Shown here: positions 8,910 through 17,168 of the stretch, piece after piece
How positions within the stretch are numbered: the first letter of the stretch is position 1
Layout of the letters: the number at the start of each line of letters is the position of its first letter
NCBI GenBank assembly: GCA_020628645.1
Contig: JAHDES010000022.1
Coordinates: 1-64,000, forward strand
DNA length: 64,000 nucleotides
Direction of reading: 5' to 3'
Source of the DNA: Saprospiraceae bacterium
GTDB lineage: Bacteria; Bacteroidota; Bacteroidia; Chitinophagales; Saprospiraceae
Position numbers and translations under genes: made by a program
The notes under the pieces: generated by a model
Database searches by the model: none
What the model was told of the DNA's origin: nothing
What the model saw: the letters and a program-made list of their open reading frames with translations, nothing else

Positions 8910-9395
8910 TTATACCCCAAATTGTGTTAAATGATGATCCAAATGTTTGGAAAATAAGGTATTCCATTCCTCAATAGATAGCGGGCCAAATGAAAAGGAT
9001 TCCTTTTGGTCAAAAAAAGTAGTTCCGTCTTGTTGTACACGTTGGATGAATCCAATCAATCGTTTTTTCTCTGTTTCAAAAACTCGTTCATCATCAACAA
9101 TAAAATCAGGTGCTGTTCGCCCATTTCTAGGATAGGGTTTTGGGCCAACTACTGCATTTTTGACAAATAATTTTAGCATAAATCGAGCAAAAGCATTGGG
9201 TCGTTTATACTTTTCAGGTGAATACACCATTTCATAGGCTACACTACAATGCGCTAGCATTTGGGCAACAGTCATTTTTCCCCATTGTCCTTGTGTAGAA
9301 GGAGTCAATTGATTAATGCGATCTATCATAGATTGCATTCCTGTTGTTTCAAAAATATCGGTCATTTGGAAATGAATTTTGCCTGTTGAATTCAA
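8910..9395 (-). CDS. DUF1569 protein (DinB-like helical bundle)
   Basis: This 161-residue cytoplasmic protein shows the DUF1569 pattern: QWGKMTVAQMLAHCSVAYEM near residues 38-57 and a terminal HLDHHLTQFG helix that could supply metal-binding histidines. The family belongs to the DinB/YfiT-like four-helix superfamily, and no reaction is known. It is followed on the same strand, after about 50 bp, by the hemJ-like gene at higher coordinates (which is transcribed first), so the two might be co-transcribed. Confidence 0.82.
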   Translation of the reverse strand: MNSTGKIHFQMTDIFETTGMQSMIDRINQLTPSTQGQWGKMTVAQMLAHCSVAYEMVYSPEKYKRPNAFARFMLKLFVKNAVVGPKPYPRNGRTAPDFIVDDERVFETEKKRLIGFIQRVQQDGTTFFDQKESFSFGPLSIEEWNTLFSKHLDHHLTQFGV

Positions 9396-9447
9396 AAATA
9401 ATTAAAAAGTTTTAAAAATAAAAATTAAAAACAAAAAATGTTTTAAT

Positions 9448-10002
9448 TTAACTTGCTTCCTTTTCGCGTATTCGTTTATAAGCTCGTATCCCAATCATTA
9501 AAAAAATCATAAAAACCACAATTCCTAAGAAAGCATAGATTGCATTCAACGAATTTTTATACACCGCCAACAAAACAATACTCAATAAAAATAAAGTTGG
9601 AATCTCATTCATAAAACGAAATTGCTCCGAAGAATAAGGGCGTTCTCCTTTTTCCAGTCTACGAATCAATCCTTTGGCATACCCATGATAAGCGGATAAA
9701 CCCAATAATAATACTAGTTTCACATGTAGCCAAGTACTTTCCTTAAACCAATCCATTCCATAAGCCGCAATCATTAAACATCCGCATGTCCATGTCAAGA
9801 CGATCGCAGGATTAAGAATGATTTTATACACGCGCCACTCCATGATACTGAATTGTTTGGTCAAAATGCTTCGGTCAGGTTCTGCTTTATCCATTGCCTC
9901 TACATGATAGACAAACATGCGAAACAAATAAAACATACCTGCAAACCATGCAATTAAGCCCACAAAGTGAAACGTCTTAAATAAAAAGAAATAAGCCATC
10001 AT
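9448..10002 (-). CDS. hemJ: Protoporphyrinogen oxidase HemJ
   Basis: This 184-residue integral membrane protein has about four helices. It carries the HemJ (UPF0093) marks: FHFVGLIAWFAGMFYLFR in helix 1 with H12, the WLHVKLVLLLGLSAYHG segment, and SSEQFRFMNEIPTLFL. HemJ oxidises protoporphyrinogen IX to protoporphyrin IX in heme synthesis and is common in Bacteroidota lacking HemG/HemY. No other heme genes are adjacent. Either of the two first Met codons could be the start. Confidence 0.88.
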   Translation of the reverse strand: MMAYFFLFKTFHFVGLIAWFAGMFYLFRMFVYHVEAMDKAEPDRSILTKQFSIMEWRVYKIILNPAIVLTWTCGCLMIAAYGMDWFKESTWLHVKLVLLLGLSAYHGYAKGLIRRLEKGERPYSSEQFRFMNEIPTLFLLSIVLLAVYKNSLNAIYAFLGIVVFMIFLMIGIRAYKRIREKEAS

Positions 10003-10037
10003 AAGTCCAAAAAATTAAAGCACTCAAAGACGATTGA

Positions 10038-10085
10038 CGAAGTTTCTTAACTTCGCTGAAAGTATCCTTCGAGTTTCTAAACTCG
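10038..10085. repeat. Tandem short hairpins (CGAAGTT/AACTTCG type)
   Basis: Two compact hairpins sit side by side: CGAAGTT-TCTT-AACTTCG (10038-10055) and CGAGTTT-CT-AAACTCG (10070-10085). A very similar pair is at 34270-34321. They lie between divergent genes (hemJ and the S9 peptidase), so they could be in a 5' leader, but their function is unknown. Confidence 0.55.
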
Positions 10086-10181
10086 ATAAAATATAAAACA
10101 ATGATCTGCTATAAATCAATTAAATCTGTGTTCTATCCTCCACCAAATTTCGTATTATTACCAAAACTAATAGTTAATACA

Positions 10182-12998
10182 ATGAAACGTATCTTTTTTT
10201 GGTCAATTTTTCTGCTTTTTTCTACTTCTTTATTCGCTCAAAACCCCAACAAACAGCGAATGACGGAAGCCGTTTATTCGGAATGGAATCGTATTAAAAA
10301 CACCACAATCTCACCTGATGGTAATTGGGTAGCTTATGGTTTAGAAAAAGAACGAGGCGATAATATTTTGGTTGTATACCATGCACCTACTGCAAAAGAA
10401 ACGCGTTTTGAACGAGCAGATGGGCATCATTTGACTTATGATAATCAACACCTGATTTTTACGATTCATCCTCATTTGGACACCCTAGATAATCAACGTA
10501 GACGTAAGGTGAAAAAAGATGATTTACCCAAAGATACTTTAGCCATTTATACCCTTCAAACTGGAGCAATCACCAAAATTCCAAATATCAAATCGTATAA
10601 AGTACCAGAAAAATGGGCGAATTTCATCGCTTATCAATTGGAAAAAGCAAAAGAAGAACTACAAGATTCAGCAATGGTGAAAATTGATACGGCAACACAA
10701 GCGGTATCGCTCAAATGGAATAAAAAAGAGTCCGATGACAATGGCAATCGCCTTTATATTCGCCAGTTAAATACAGCGCAAGAAGATACCATTTATTATG
10801 TGAAAGACTATCAATTGGCAAAAGAAGGGGAGCGTATTCTCATTCATTCTACGGGGAATGACAGTACGACACAAGCTGGAATTTATCAATTTGATTGTAG
10901 CAAAAAAGAATTACAATTCATCTTTCGAGGAGAAGGAGAATATAAAAAACTCATTTATGATAAAACAGGAAATCAGGCGAGTTTTATAGCAGATTTAGAT
11001 ACGACAAAAGCACGTATTCGTCCGTGGGGCTTATATTATTTCAATGAAAAAATGGATAGTGCCAAACTCATTCTGAAAAAGAATTTCCGTTTTTTAGCAA
11101 AAGATTGGTTAGTCAGCGAACATTATGATACACGATTTTCAGATGATGGAAGTCAATTAGCTTTTGGTATTAACCCCAAACCCATTTTACAAGATACGAG
11201 TTTACTCGAAGAAGAAATTGTCCAGGTAGAAGTTTGGACCTACCAAGACAAACGGCTCTATCCACAGCAAAAAGTCAGGCTCGATCAAGATAAAAAGAAA
11301 GCCTATCCTTGTGTGTATCATACGAAAACAGGCAAGATGCAGCAATTGGGAGAAGAAACGATTGAAGACATCAGTTTTACCCCAAAGATGCAAGCTAAAA
11401 CTGTGATGGGATATACAGAAAAACCATATTTAGAAACCATCTCTTGGGAAGGATTTCCATCCTATAAAGATATTTTTGCCATTGATTCAGAAAGCGGTAC
11501 GAAGCGAAAAGTCGCCACTAAAGTAAAAGCGAATCCTTTGATTTCCCCTGCTGGGAAATATGCCTATTGGTATGATTATGCTGATTCGATATGGGTAGCT
11601 TGTACGACTAAAGAAGGTCGTCCAGTCACGATTTCATCCTCCATAAATACGCCTATTTATGATGAATTAAATGATCGCCCTATGCATCCGTGGCCTTATG
11701 GGAACATGGGGTGGTTGGAAAAAGATGAAGCCCTCTTTATTTATGATCGTTATGATATTTGGAAACTCGACCCGATGGGGAAATTACCAGCAGAGCGTTT
11801 AACTAATGGAAGAGCGAACAAGACGGTTTATCGTTATATAAAACTAGATCGAGAAGCGACCCACATTTCAAAAAAAGGAAAGCTCTTATTGCATACCTTT
11901 AATGAAAACACCGCTGCATCTGGATATGCGTATTTAAATTTGAAAAATGGCGAACTTCAAGCTGTTTTTGAAACGGATCATGCGTACACGAGATGGGGTG
12001 TAATAAAAGCTGAAAAAGCAGATCAATTAGTCTATACCCGTGAAAATTTCCAAGAATTTCCAGATTTATGGTATACGAACACGTCTTTTGATGCGCCTGA
12101 AAAAATAAGTCAAGCTAATCCTCAACAAAAAAAATATTCTTGGGGAACAATTGAGCATTATACATGGACATCCGCTACAGGCGAAACACTCAAAGGATTA
12201 TTAGCCAAACCCGAAAATTTTGATCCTAATAAGCAATATCCACTCTTGGTCAATTTTTATGAACGTTCTTCCCATCGTTTGAATAGTCATCGTGCCCCTT
12301 TTGCCCATCGTTCTACGATTAATTATACCTTTTATCTAAATCGTGGCTATGTGATTTTTAATCCAGATGTTTCTTATAAAGTGGGTTATCCAGGGGAGAG
12401 TGCTGAAGATGCGGTCATTTCAGGTGTGAATGCTTTAATCGCTGAAGGATTTGTAGATAAAGCGCGAATTGGCGTACAAGGACATAGTTGGGGCGGCTAT
12501 CAAGTGGCGCATTTGATTACCAAAACGAATATTTTTGCTTGTGCAGAATCGGGTGCGCCAGTGGTCAATATGTTCTCGGCTTATGGCGGAATTCGTTGGC
12601 GTTCTGGTTTGAGTCGAATGTTTCAATACGAACATACACAAAGTCGTATTGGTGGAACGATTTGGGAAAAACCCCTTCGTTATTTAGAAAATTCGCCGAT
12701 CTTTTTTGCAGATAAAATAGAAACGCCTGTCTTAATCTTACATAATGATAAAGATGGGGCAGTGCCTTGGTATCAGGGCATAGAGTTTTTTGTAGCGATG
12801 CGTCGTTTAAATAAACCAGCTTGGATGCTAAATTATAATGATGAACCGCATTGGCCCGTTAAGCTTCAAAATCGATTGGATTTCCAAACCCGAATGGCGC
12901 AATTTTTTGACCATTTTTTATTAGATCAAACTGCCCCACAATGGATGCAACGAGGGGTACCAGCAATTGAAAAAGGAATACGACAGGGTTTGGAATAA
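10182..12998 (+). CDS. Secreted S9-family peptidase (prolyl oligopeptidase type)
   Basis: The reading frame is open from 10101, but the ATG at 10182 is the likely start because it begins a clean signal peptide (MKRIFFWSIFLLFSTSLFAQ). That gives 938 residues. The N-terminal two-thirds is a beta-propeller-like region, and the C-terminal alpha/beta-hydrolase domain has the Ser nucleophile in GVQGHSWGGYQ, an Asp in LHNDKDGAVPWYQGIEFF and the His in YNDEPHWPVK. It would cleave short peptides in the periplasm or outside the cell. Propeller plus C-terminal hydrolase matches S9 enzymes such as DPP-type and acylaminoacyl peptidases; the exact specificity is not readable. No sorting domain is seen. Confidence 0.9.
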   Translation: MKRIFFWSIFLLFSTSLFAQNPNKQRMTEAVYSEWNRIKNTTISPDGNWVAYGLEKERGDNILVVYHAPTAKETRFERADGHHLTYDNQHLIFTIHPHLDTLDNQRRRKVKKDDLPKDTLAIYTLQTGAITKIPNIKSYKVPEKWANFIAYQLEKAKEELQDSAMVKIDTATQAVSLKWNKKESDDNGNRLYIRQLNTAQEDTIYYVKDYQLAKEGERILIHSTGNDSTTQAGIYQFDCSKKELQFIFRGEGEYKKLIYDKTGNQASFIADLDTTKARIRPWGLYYFNEKMDSAKLILKKNFRFLAKDWLVSEHYDTRFSDDGSQLAFGINPKPILQDTSLLEEEIVQVEVWTYQDKRLYPQQKVRLDQDKKKAYPCVYHTKTGKMQQLGEETIEDISFTPKMQAKTVMGYTEKPYLETISWEGFPSYKDIFAIDSESGTKRKVATKVKANPLISPAGKYAYWYDYADSIWVACTTKEGRPVTISSSINTPIYDELNDRPMHPWPYGNMGWLEKDEALFIYDRYDIWKLDPMGKLPAERLTNGRANKTVYRYIKLDREATHISKKGKLLLHTFNENTAASGYAYLNLKNGELQAVFETDHAYTRWGVIKAEKADQLVYTRENFQEFPDLWYTNTSFDAPEKISQANPQQKKYSWGTIEHYTWTSATGETLKGLLAKPENFDPNKQYPLLVNFYERSSHRLNSHRAPFAHRSTINYTFYLNRGYVIFNPDVSYKVGYPGESAEDAVISGVNALIAEGFVDKARIGVQGHSWGGYQVAHLITKTNIFACAESGAPVVNMFSAYGGIRWRSGLSRMFQYEHTQSRIGGTIWEKPLRYLENSPIFFADKIETPVLILHNDKDGAVPWYQGIEFFVAMRRLNKPAWMLNYNDEPHWPVKLQNRLDFQTRMAQFFDHFLLDQTAPQWMQRGVPAIEKGIRQGLE

Positions 12999-13399
12999 GA
13001 AAGTGCAAGTGCAAGAATCAAGCGCAAGTTCAAATGTAGAAATGCCCTAAAAAAAGTACAGGGTGCAATTGCCGAAGCAACGCTACCCTGTATAACCCCA
13101 AAAAACCAAATGAAAACAATCTACATATGAAATTTTATATATCTTAAAGAGGATGTAACCTCTATTTTATCACTTAATTGCACCTTTAAGACGGCACATA
13201 CTATTGGGGGTCACACATCAATAACAAACTTTTTTTCTTTTAAGATTTTTTTAACGAAAACTGGATTTTTGAAATAAAATCAACGATTTTAGAAATCTAT
13301 TGAGAAAAAAGAAATAATACATAATGGAAAATATACATGTTTGAAAACCAATTATTTAAAAGCCAATGTAAAGCGCAAACTCAGCTAAATAAATACTAA
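12999..13399. other. Intergenic region, 401 bp
   Basis: Between the S9 peptidase and the GH81 gene. The only structure I see is an inverted repeat TACAGGGT (13057-13064) / ACCCTGTA (13085-13092), without a T-run, so a weak candidate for the end of the S9 transcript. The remaining A+T-rich DNA probably holds the GH81 promoter, but I could not place one. Confidence 0.5.
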
Positions 13400-16084
13400 A
13401 TGAAGAGAAGTAATAATTGGCGCGGTCAAAATGAGATTTTGACAACACAATCAATAACAAGATGCTGTTGTTTTCTTTTTATAGGACTATTATTTTTACA
13501 AATAGGATTTGCACAAGAACAGATGGTTGGCAATGGTTCCTACAATCTTTCTCCACCCACAGGACAGAATGTTCCACAAGATGGAACTGGACAAGAAGCT
13601 TTTCCTGTCGTTACTTCTAATTTTAATCAACCCATTCAAACCAACGATTGGTGGACGACTTTACTCTATAAATACACCCAAAATCAAACCTTCAATTGGG
13701 AAATTCATTCTTGGAAATTATATGCCCATCCTTTGGCAGCCTTGGCTACTCGTTATGGCTTAGATATTCGTTATCCCAATGTGCCTTCTGTTAGTGATTA
13801 TTATGGCATGACCAATGCCAAATATCAATATCCGCTCGATATTAAAGATTTTTCAGTTGGGATTGAAAATATGGATTTGGGAACAACGGATACCTGCAAA
13901 GTAGAAGCCTATGGAGATTGGCACGTAAAAATGGTATGGGACGATCAGGCTGGACACGAACTCAAAGCAACAATGGCGCATGGTTCGCCTTATATTTTCT
14001 TTGAGAAAAACAGTAGTGATTCGGCTTATGTTCGACTATTTTTTAGTCATTCCATCGATCATATGATTGGTACAAATATTATTGGATTTACGACACAAGG
14101 GCATCATTATGGCTTGTTTGCACCAAGTGGTTCATCTTGGAATACAAATGCAGCGATTGAACAGGATGAAAATGCTTTTGTTGGAAATGCTCCAATTATG
14201 CAATATCGTGCGGCATTTAAAAGTGATTTGAATGGAGGAGATTATTTTACAATTGCGATCTTACCTGATAATTCTTTAGCGACTTTACAGAATTTTGCAC
14301 AACATGCTTTTTCTTTTATAGAAGACACCAATGTCAGTTGGAATTATGATGAAATAAATGCAGAACTAACGACCACCTTTTCTACCACTTGTATTGCCAA
14401 AGAAGGCACTTCTACCGATACCTATCAAGCCCTTTATCGTCATCAATGGCTAAATAGTACAGATGTGAACTCCTCATACGAATACGACTCTCCAAGGGGA
14501 AGTATGAAAGTGGTAGAAGGCAATAGTTTTACGACCGTATTAAAAAATAATGGTATTATTCCAGCTATTCCTAAGGTTTTATCTACTGCTAGAAAGGCTG
14601 AATTATATCAATTTATAGAAGACGAATTTCAAGTCGTGAATACTTATGTGACCCAAGAAGATACCTATTGGATGGGTAAACGATTGGGGCGACAAGCCGA
14701 TTTAATTCAAATTGCCCATCAAGTAGGGCATACTGCTGCACGAGACAAATTTATAGCAGATTTAAAAGTAGAATTGGAAGATTGGTTCACAGCACTCGAT
14801 GGCGAAACGGATCGTGGCTACTTTTATTATGATGACAATTGGAATACTTTAATTGGGTATCCAGCAAGTTTTGGAGCAGATATTCGTATTACCGATCATC
14901 ATTTTCATTATGGTTATTTTATAAAAGCAGCAGCAACGATTGCCCAATTTGATCCAGCTTGGGCAGCGAGTAGTGCTTGGGGCGGAATGTTGGAATTACT
15001 CATAAAAGACGCCAATAATTGGGATAAAAGTGATACACAATTTCCTTTTCTAAGATGTTTTGATGCGTATGCAGGACATTCGTGGGCGAGTGGACATGGC
15101 AGTTCGCATTGGGGAAATGATCAGGAATCTTCTTCTGAAGCGATGAATTTCGCCGCCTATACCTTCTTTTGGGGCTTGGAAACAGAGAATACTACAATAC
15201 GAGATTTAGGTATTTATTTATACCTAACAGAAGCATCTGCTATTGAACAATATTGGTTGGATCAAGATGAAGCCGTTTTTCCTTCAATTTATCCGTATGA
15301 AACGGCTACGCGTATTTGGGGAAATGGCGTCGATAAAATTGCTGGAGGCGAGCCTTGGGAAATGGAATCGGCCTATCAAATTGGAATTAATACCATTCCC
15401 ATAGAAGCTCCTTTATTGTACTTAGGTAAAAGACCTGATTTAATGGAAACCATTCATTCCGAAGCTACTACCTTAAATACGGGCATTGGCAATACTTGGG
15501 AAGATGTGATGTGGAGTATTCAAGCCTTATACAATCCTAATTTAGCAATAGCGGATTATGAAGCGCATACTTCATCTGGAGCGTATACTACGAATGTGCC
15601 TTGGTTGCCGAATGTTTGGGGTATTTACAATGACTTTAGTGATTATTCATACGCGCCTGCGCAATTGTATCATTGGTTGTACAGTTTGGATAGTTTGGGG
15701 CAAGTCGATGCAAGTGTTTGTAGTGATGCGCTTTCTTCGTTGGTATTTAAAAATGGGAATGTGCAGCATTATTGTGTGTATAATCCTTCGTCTATGCCTA
15801 TAACGGTCAATTTTTCGGATGGAGAAATCGTAAATGTACCATCTGATACGCTTTATTTACATCGAAAAGATAATTTAGTTTGTGATAATGGCTCTAGTTT
15901 TATCTTAGATGAAACTATGCCTTTGGGCTTATATCAAGCAGGAACAATTAGTACGCTTGGAACAATTTCTACAGATACGAATGTTGACTTGGAGGCAGGT
16001 ATTTCTATTGAACTTAATAGTGGCTTTTGTGTGCCGATGGGATCAGAATTTTCGGCGGAGATTTTGGATTGTGGAGGGAATTGA
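13400..16084 (+). CDS. Secreted endo-1,3-beta-glucanase, GH81, with 3-coathanger module
   Basis: This 894-residue enzyme has a signal peptide after a long basic N-region (about 1-39). The catalytic part has GH81 hallmarks: the NDWWTTLLY start, DHHFHYGYF (D499), FDAYAGHSWASG and GNDQESSSEAMN (E576, E580), the acid/base and nucleophile region of the family. GH81 enzymes cut beta-1,3-glucans such as laminarin, curdlan or fungal wall glucan. The last 45 residues form a '3-coathanger stack' module (AGISIELNSGF.....SEFSAEILDC) shared with the proteins at 29497-32715 and 40089-42212, probably linked to surface display. It is monocistronic by position. Confidence 0.93.
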   Translation: MKRSNNWRGQNEILTTQSITRCCCFLFIGLLFLQIGFAQEQMVGNGSYNLSPPTGQNVPQDGTGQEAFPVVTSNFNQPIQTNDWWTTLLYKYTQNQTFNWEIHSWKLYAHPLAALATRYGLDIRYPNVPSVSDYYGMTNAKYQYPLDIKDFSVGIENMDLGTTDTCKVEAYGDWHVKMVWDDQAGHELKATMAHGSPYIFFEKNSSDSAYVRLFFSHSIDHMIGTNIIGFTTQGHHYGLFAPSGSSWNTNAAIEQDENAFVGNAPIMQYRAAFKSDLNGGDYFTIAILPDNSLATLQNFAQHAFSFIEDTNVSWNYDEINAELTTTFSTTCIAKEGTSTDTYQALYRHQWLNSTDVNSSYEYDSPRGSMKVVEGNSFTTVLKNNGIIPAIPKVLSTARKAELYQFIEDEFQVVNTYVTQEDTYWMGKRLGRQADLIQIAHQVGHTAARDKFIADLKVELEDWFTALDGETDRGYFYYDDNWNTLIGYPASFGADIRITDHHFHYGYFIKAAATIAQFDPAWAASSAWGGMLELLIKDANNWDKSDTQFPFLRCFDAYAGHSWASGHGSSHWGNDQESSSEAMNFAAYTFFWGLETENTTIRDLGIYLYLTEASAIEQYWLDQDEAVFPSIYPYETATRIWGNGVDKIAGGEPWEMESAYQIGINTIPIEAPLLYLGKRPDLMETIHSEATTLNTGIGNTWEDVMWSIQALYNPNLAIADYEAHTSSGAYTTNVPWLPNVWGIYNDFSDYSYAPAQLYHWLYSLDSLGQVDASVCSDALSSLVFKNGNVQHYCVYNPSSMPITVNFSDGEIVNVPSDTLYLHRKDNLVCDNGSSFILDETMPLGLYQAGTISTLGTISTDTNVDLEAGISIELNSGFCVPMGSEFSAEILDCGGN

Positions 16085-16137
16085 CAAGTATAAAAAGCAA
16101 ATGCAATTATTTCTTGATAAACTTTCACACACAAAAT

Positions 16138-16770
16138 TTAATGGATAAATCTTGATACGACATAAATGATAAGTACTCCTGCTAGCGTAAGCATAAATAA
16201 ACTGTATGCAACTTCAAGCAAAATAAATTTTTGGGAAATACTTCGACTCATAAAATAATTAAAACGAGTTAGATTCCCCAATTGTAATTTGGGAGATTTT
16301 ATCACTTTCTCCATGGATTCTTCATATTCATCGAATGGGATATTGTCAATTAGAAAGAAATTATTTTCCTCTAATTTGGGGTATTCTTTTTTAATGATTT
16401 TGTTTAAAATATTATACAAGGTAAAACTAAAAGGCTTGGAAACGAGAATAGCAAATAGCAAGGACAAAGTAAGGCCAATGATGAGAAAAGGAACAAGATA
16501 AGGGCTTAATTGAGCACTAGCCGCAAAATAACTTTCAAATACAATTAAACTGGAAACTAGGGTGGTATTTAATCGAACCAAAATTGCTGCCTTTCGATCG
16601 GCAATAGAAATTGAATTCATTAATAGCCTATTTTGATTCTTCAAATAGGTGTCTAATGTTTTGCTTTGTAAGGCTTTTTTTAATGATTTTTCTTCCTTGT
16701 TTGAAGAGTCCTTTGTTGAAGTTTGTTCTTCCTCTGATGAGGAAATCATCTCTTTAGTATTTTTTGACAT
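16138..16770 (-). CDS. Pycsar-effector-like (DUF5706) membrane protein, orphan
   Basis: A longer frame is open to 16824, but the ATG at 16770 is the likely start because the first 18 codons run towards a transposon-like repeat that begins at 16804. The 210-residue product has a charged, Ser/Glu-rich N-terminus, a helical NQNRLLMNSISIADRK segment (ADRK at 57-60), two helices (about 61-81 and 91-110), a cytoplasmic loop and a third helix (about 184-206). Both ISIADRKAAILVRLNTTLVS and SRSISQKFILLEVAYSLFM match the pattern of the Pycsar effector domain (PF18967/DUF5706). In that family, membrane effectors respond to cyclic pyrimidine nucleotides and damage the membrane. No cyclase is nearby, so a defence role is unproven. 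Family call by pattern recognition only. Confidence 0.6.
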   Translation of the reverse strand: MSKNTKEMISSSEEEQTSTKDSSNKEEKSLKKALQSKTLDTYLKNQNRLLMNSISIADRKAAILVRLNTTLVSSLIVFESYFAASAQLSPYLVPFLIIGLTLSLLFAILVSKPFSFTLYNILNKIIKKEYPKLEENNFFLIDNIPFDEYEESMEKVIKSPKLQLGNLTRFNYFMSRSISQKFILLEVAYSLFMLTLAGVLIIYVVSRFIH

Positions 16771-16803
16771 TGTACATTTATTTTTATGCTTTAAATATTT
16801 TTT

Positions 16804-16935
16804 CTTTGTACAGGACAAAACCAAAAATGGATGTTCTTATTTTGAGCAACGCAATAAATTACGTTGGAGAAAATATTGTTTCAAGGTGGTTTTAACCCCT
16901 TGTTTTTATTAACAACATTTTTGTCCTGTACGTAG
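16804..16935. mobile_element. MITE-like element family P, copy 1
   Basis: A 132-bp element has inverted ends GTACAGGACAAAA (16808-16820) and TTTTGTCCTGTAC (16919-16931), extended imperfectly to 17 bp. It is flanked by ATATTTTTT (16795-16803) and ATGTTTTTT (16936-16944), an 8-of-9 match that resembles a 9-bp target-site duplication. Inside are a CAACG/CGTTG hairpin with an AATAAATT core and the palindrome CAAGGTGGTTTTAACCCCTTG-like block (16882-16902). Much the same sequence recurs at 45999-46133. It lies just upstream of the Pycsar-effector-like start. Confidence 0.78.
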
Positions 16936-17002
16936 ATGTTTTTTGAAACTTTAGAAAGGTTCTGATTCTAAATATACAAATAGTAAAGCTAATATTTATA
17001 CT

Positions 17003-17105
17003 CGATGCGGTTTAATTTTTTGATTTTCAAAAATAAATTAAACTGCATCGGTATATACCGTACACGGGCTAAAATAGATTTCAAAATCACTTTCTTGTCC
17101 CGTGT
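17003..17105. repeat. Three consecutive palindromes downstream of the acyltransferase gene
   Basis: An imperfect stem with CGATGC/GCATCG ends spans 17003-17050. The 12-bp palindrome CGGTATATACCG lies at 17049-17060, and ACACGGG (17062-17068) pairs with CCCGTGT (17099-17105). None has a proper T-run, so they are structural repeats rather than a textbook terminator. Confidence 0.5.
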
Positions 17106-17168
17106 CGTGCATGACTTGTGGAAGTACTTTTTATGTAATACGTTAGAGTAGGATAAGCGAAGACGGTT

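Noticed and set aside
10101-10181. Upstream start for the S9 peptidase
   Set aside because: The added residues are hydrophilic and precede the signal peptide; the ATG at 10182 fits a secreted protein better.
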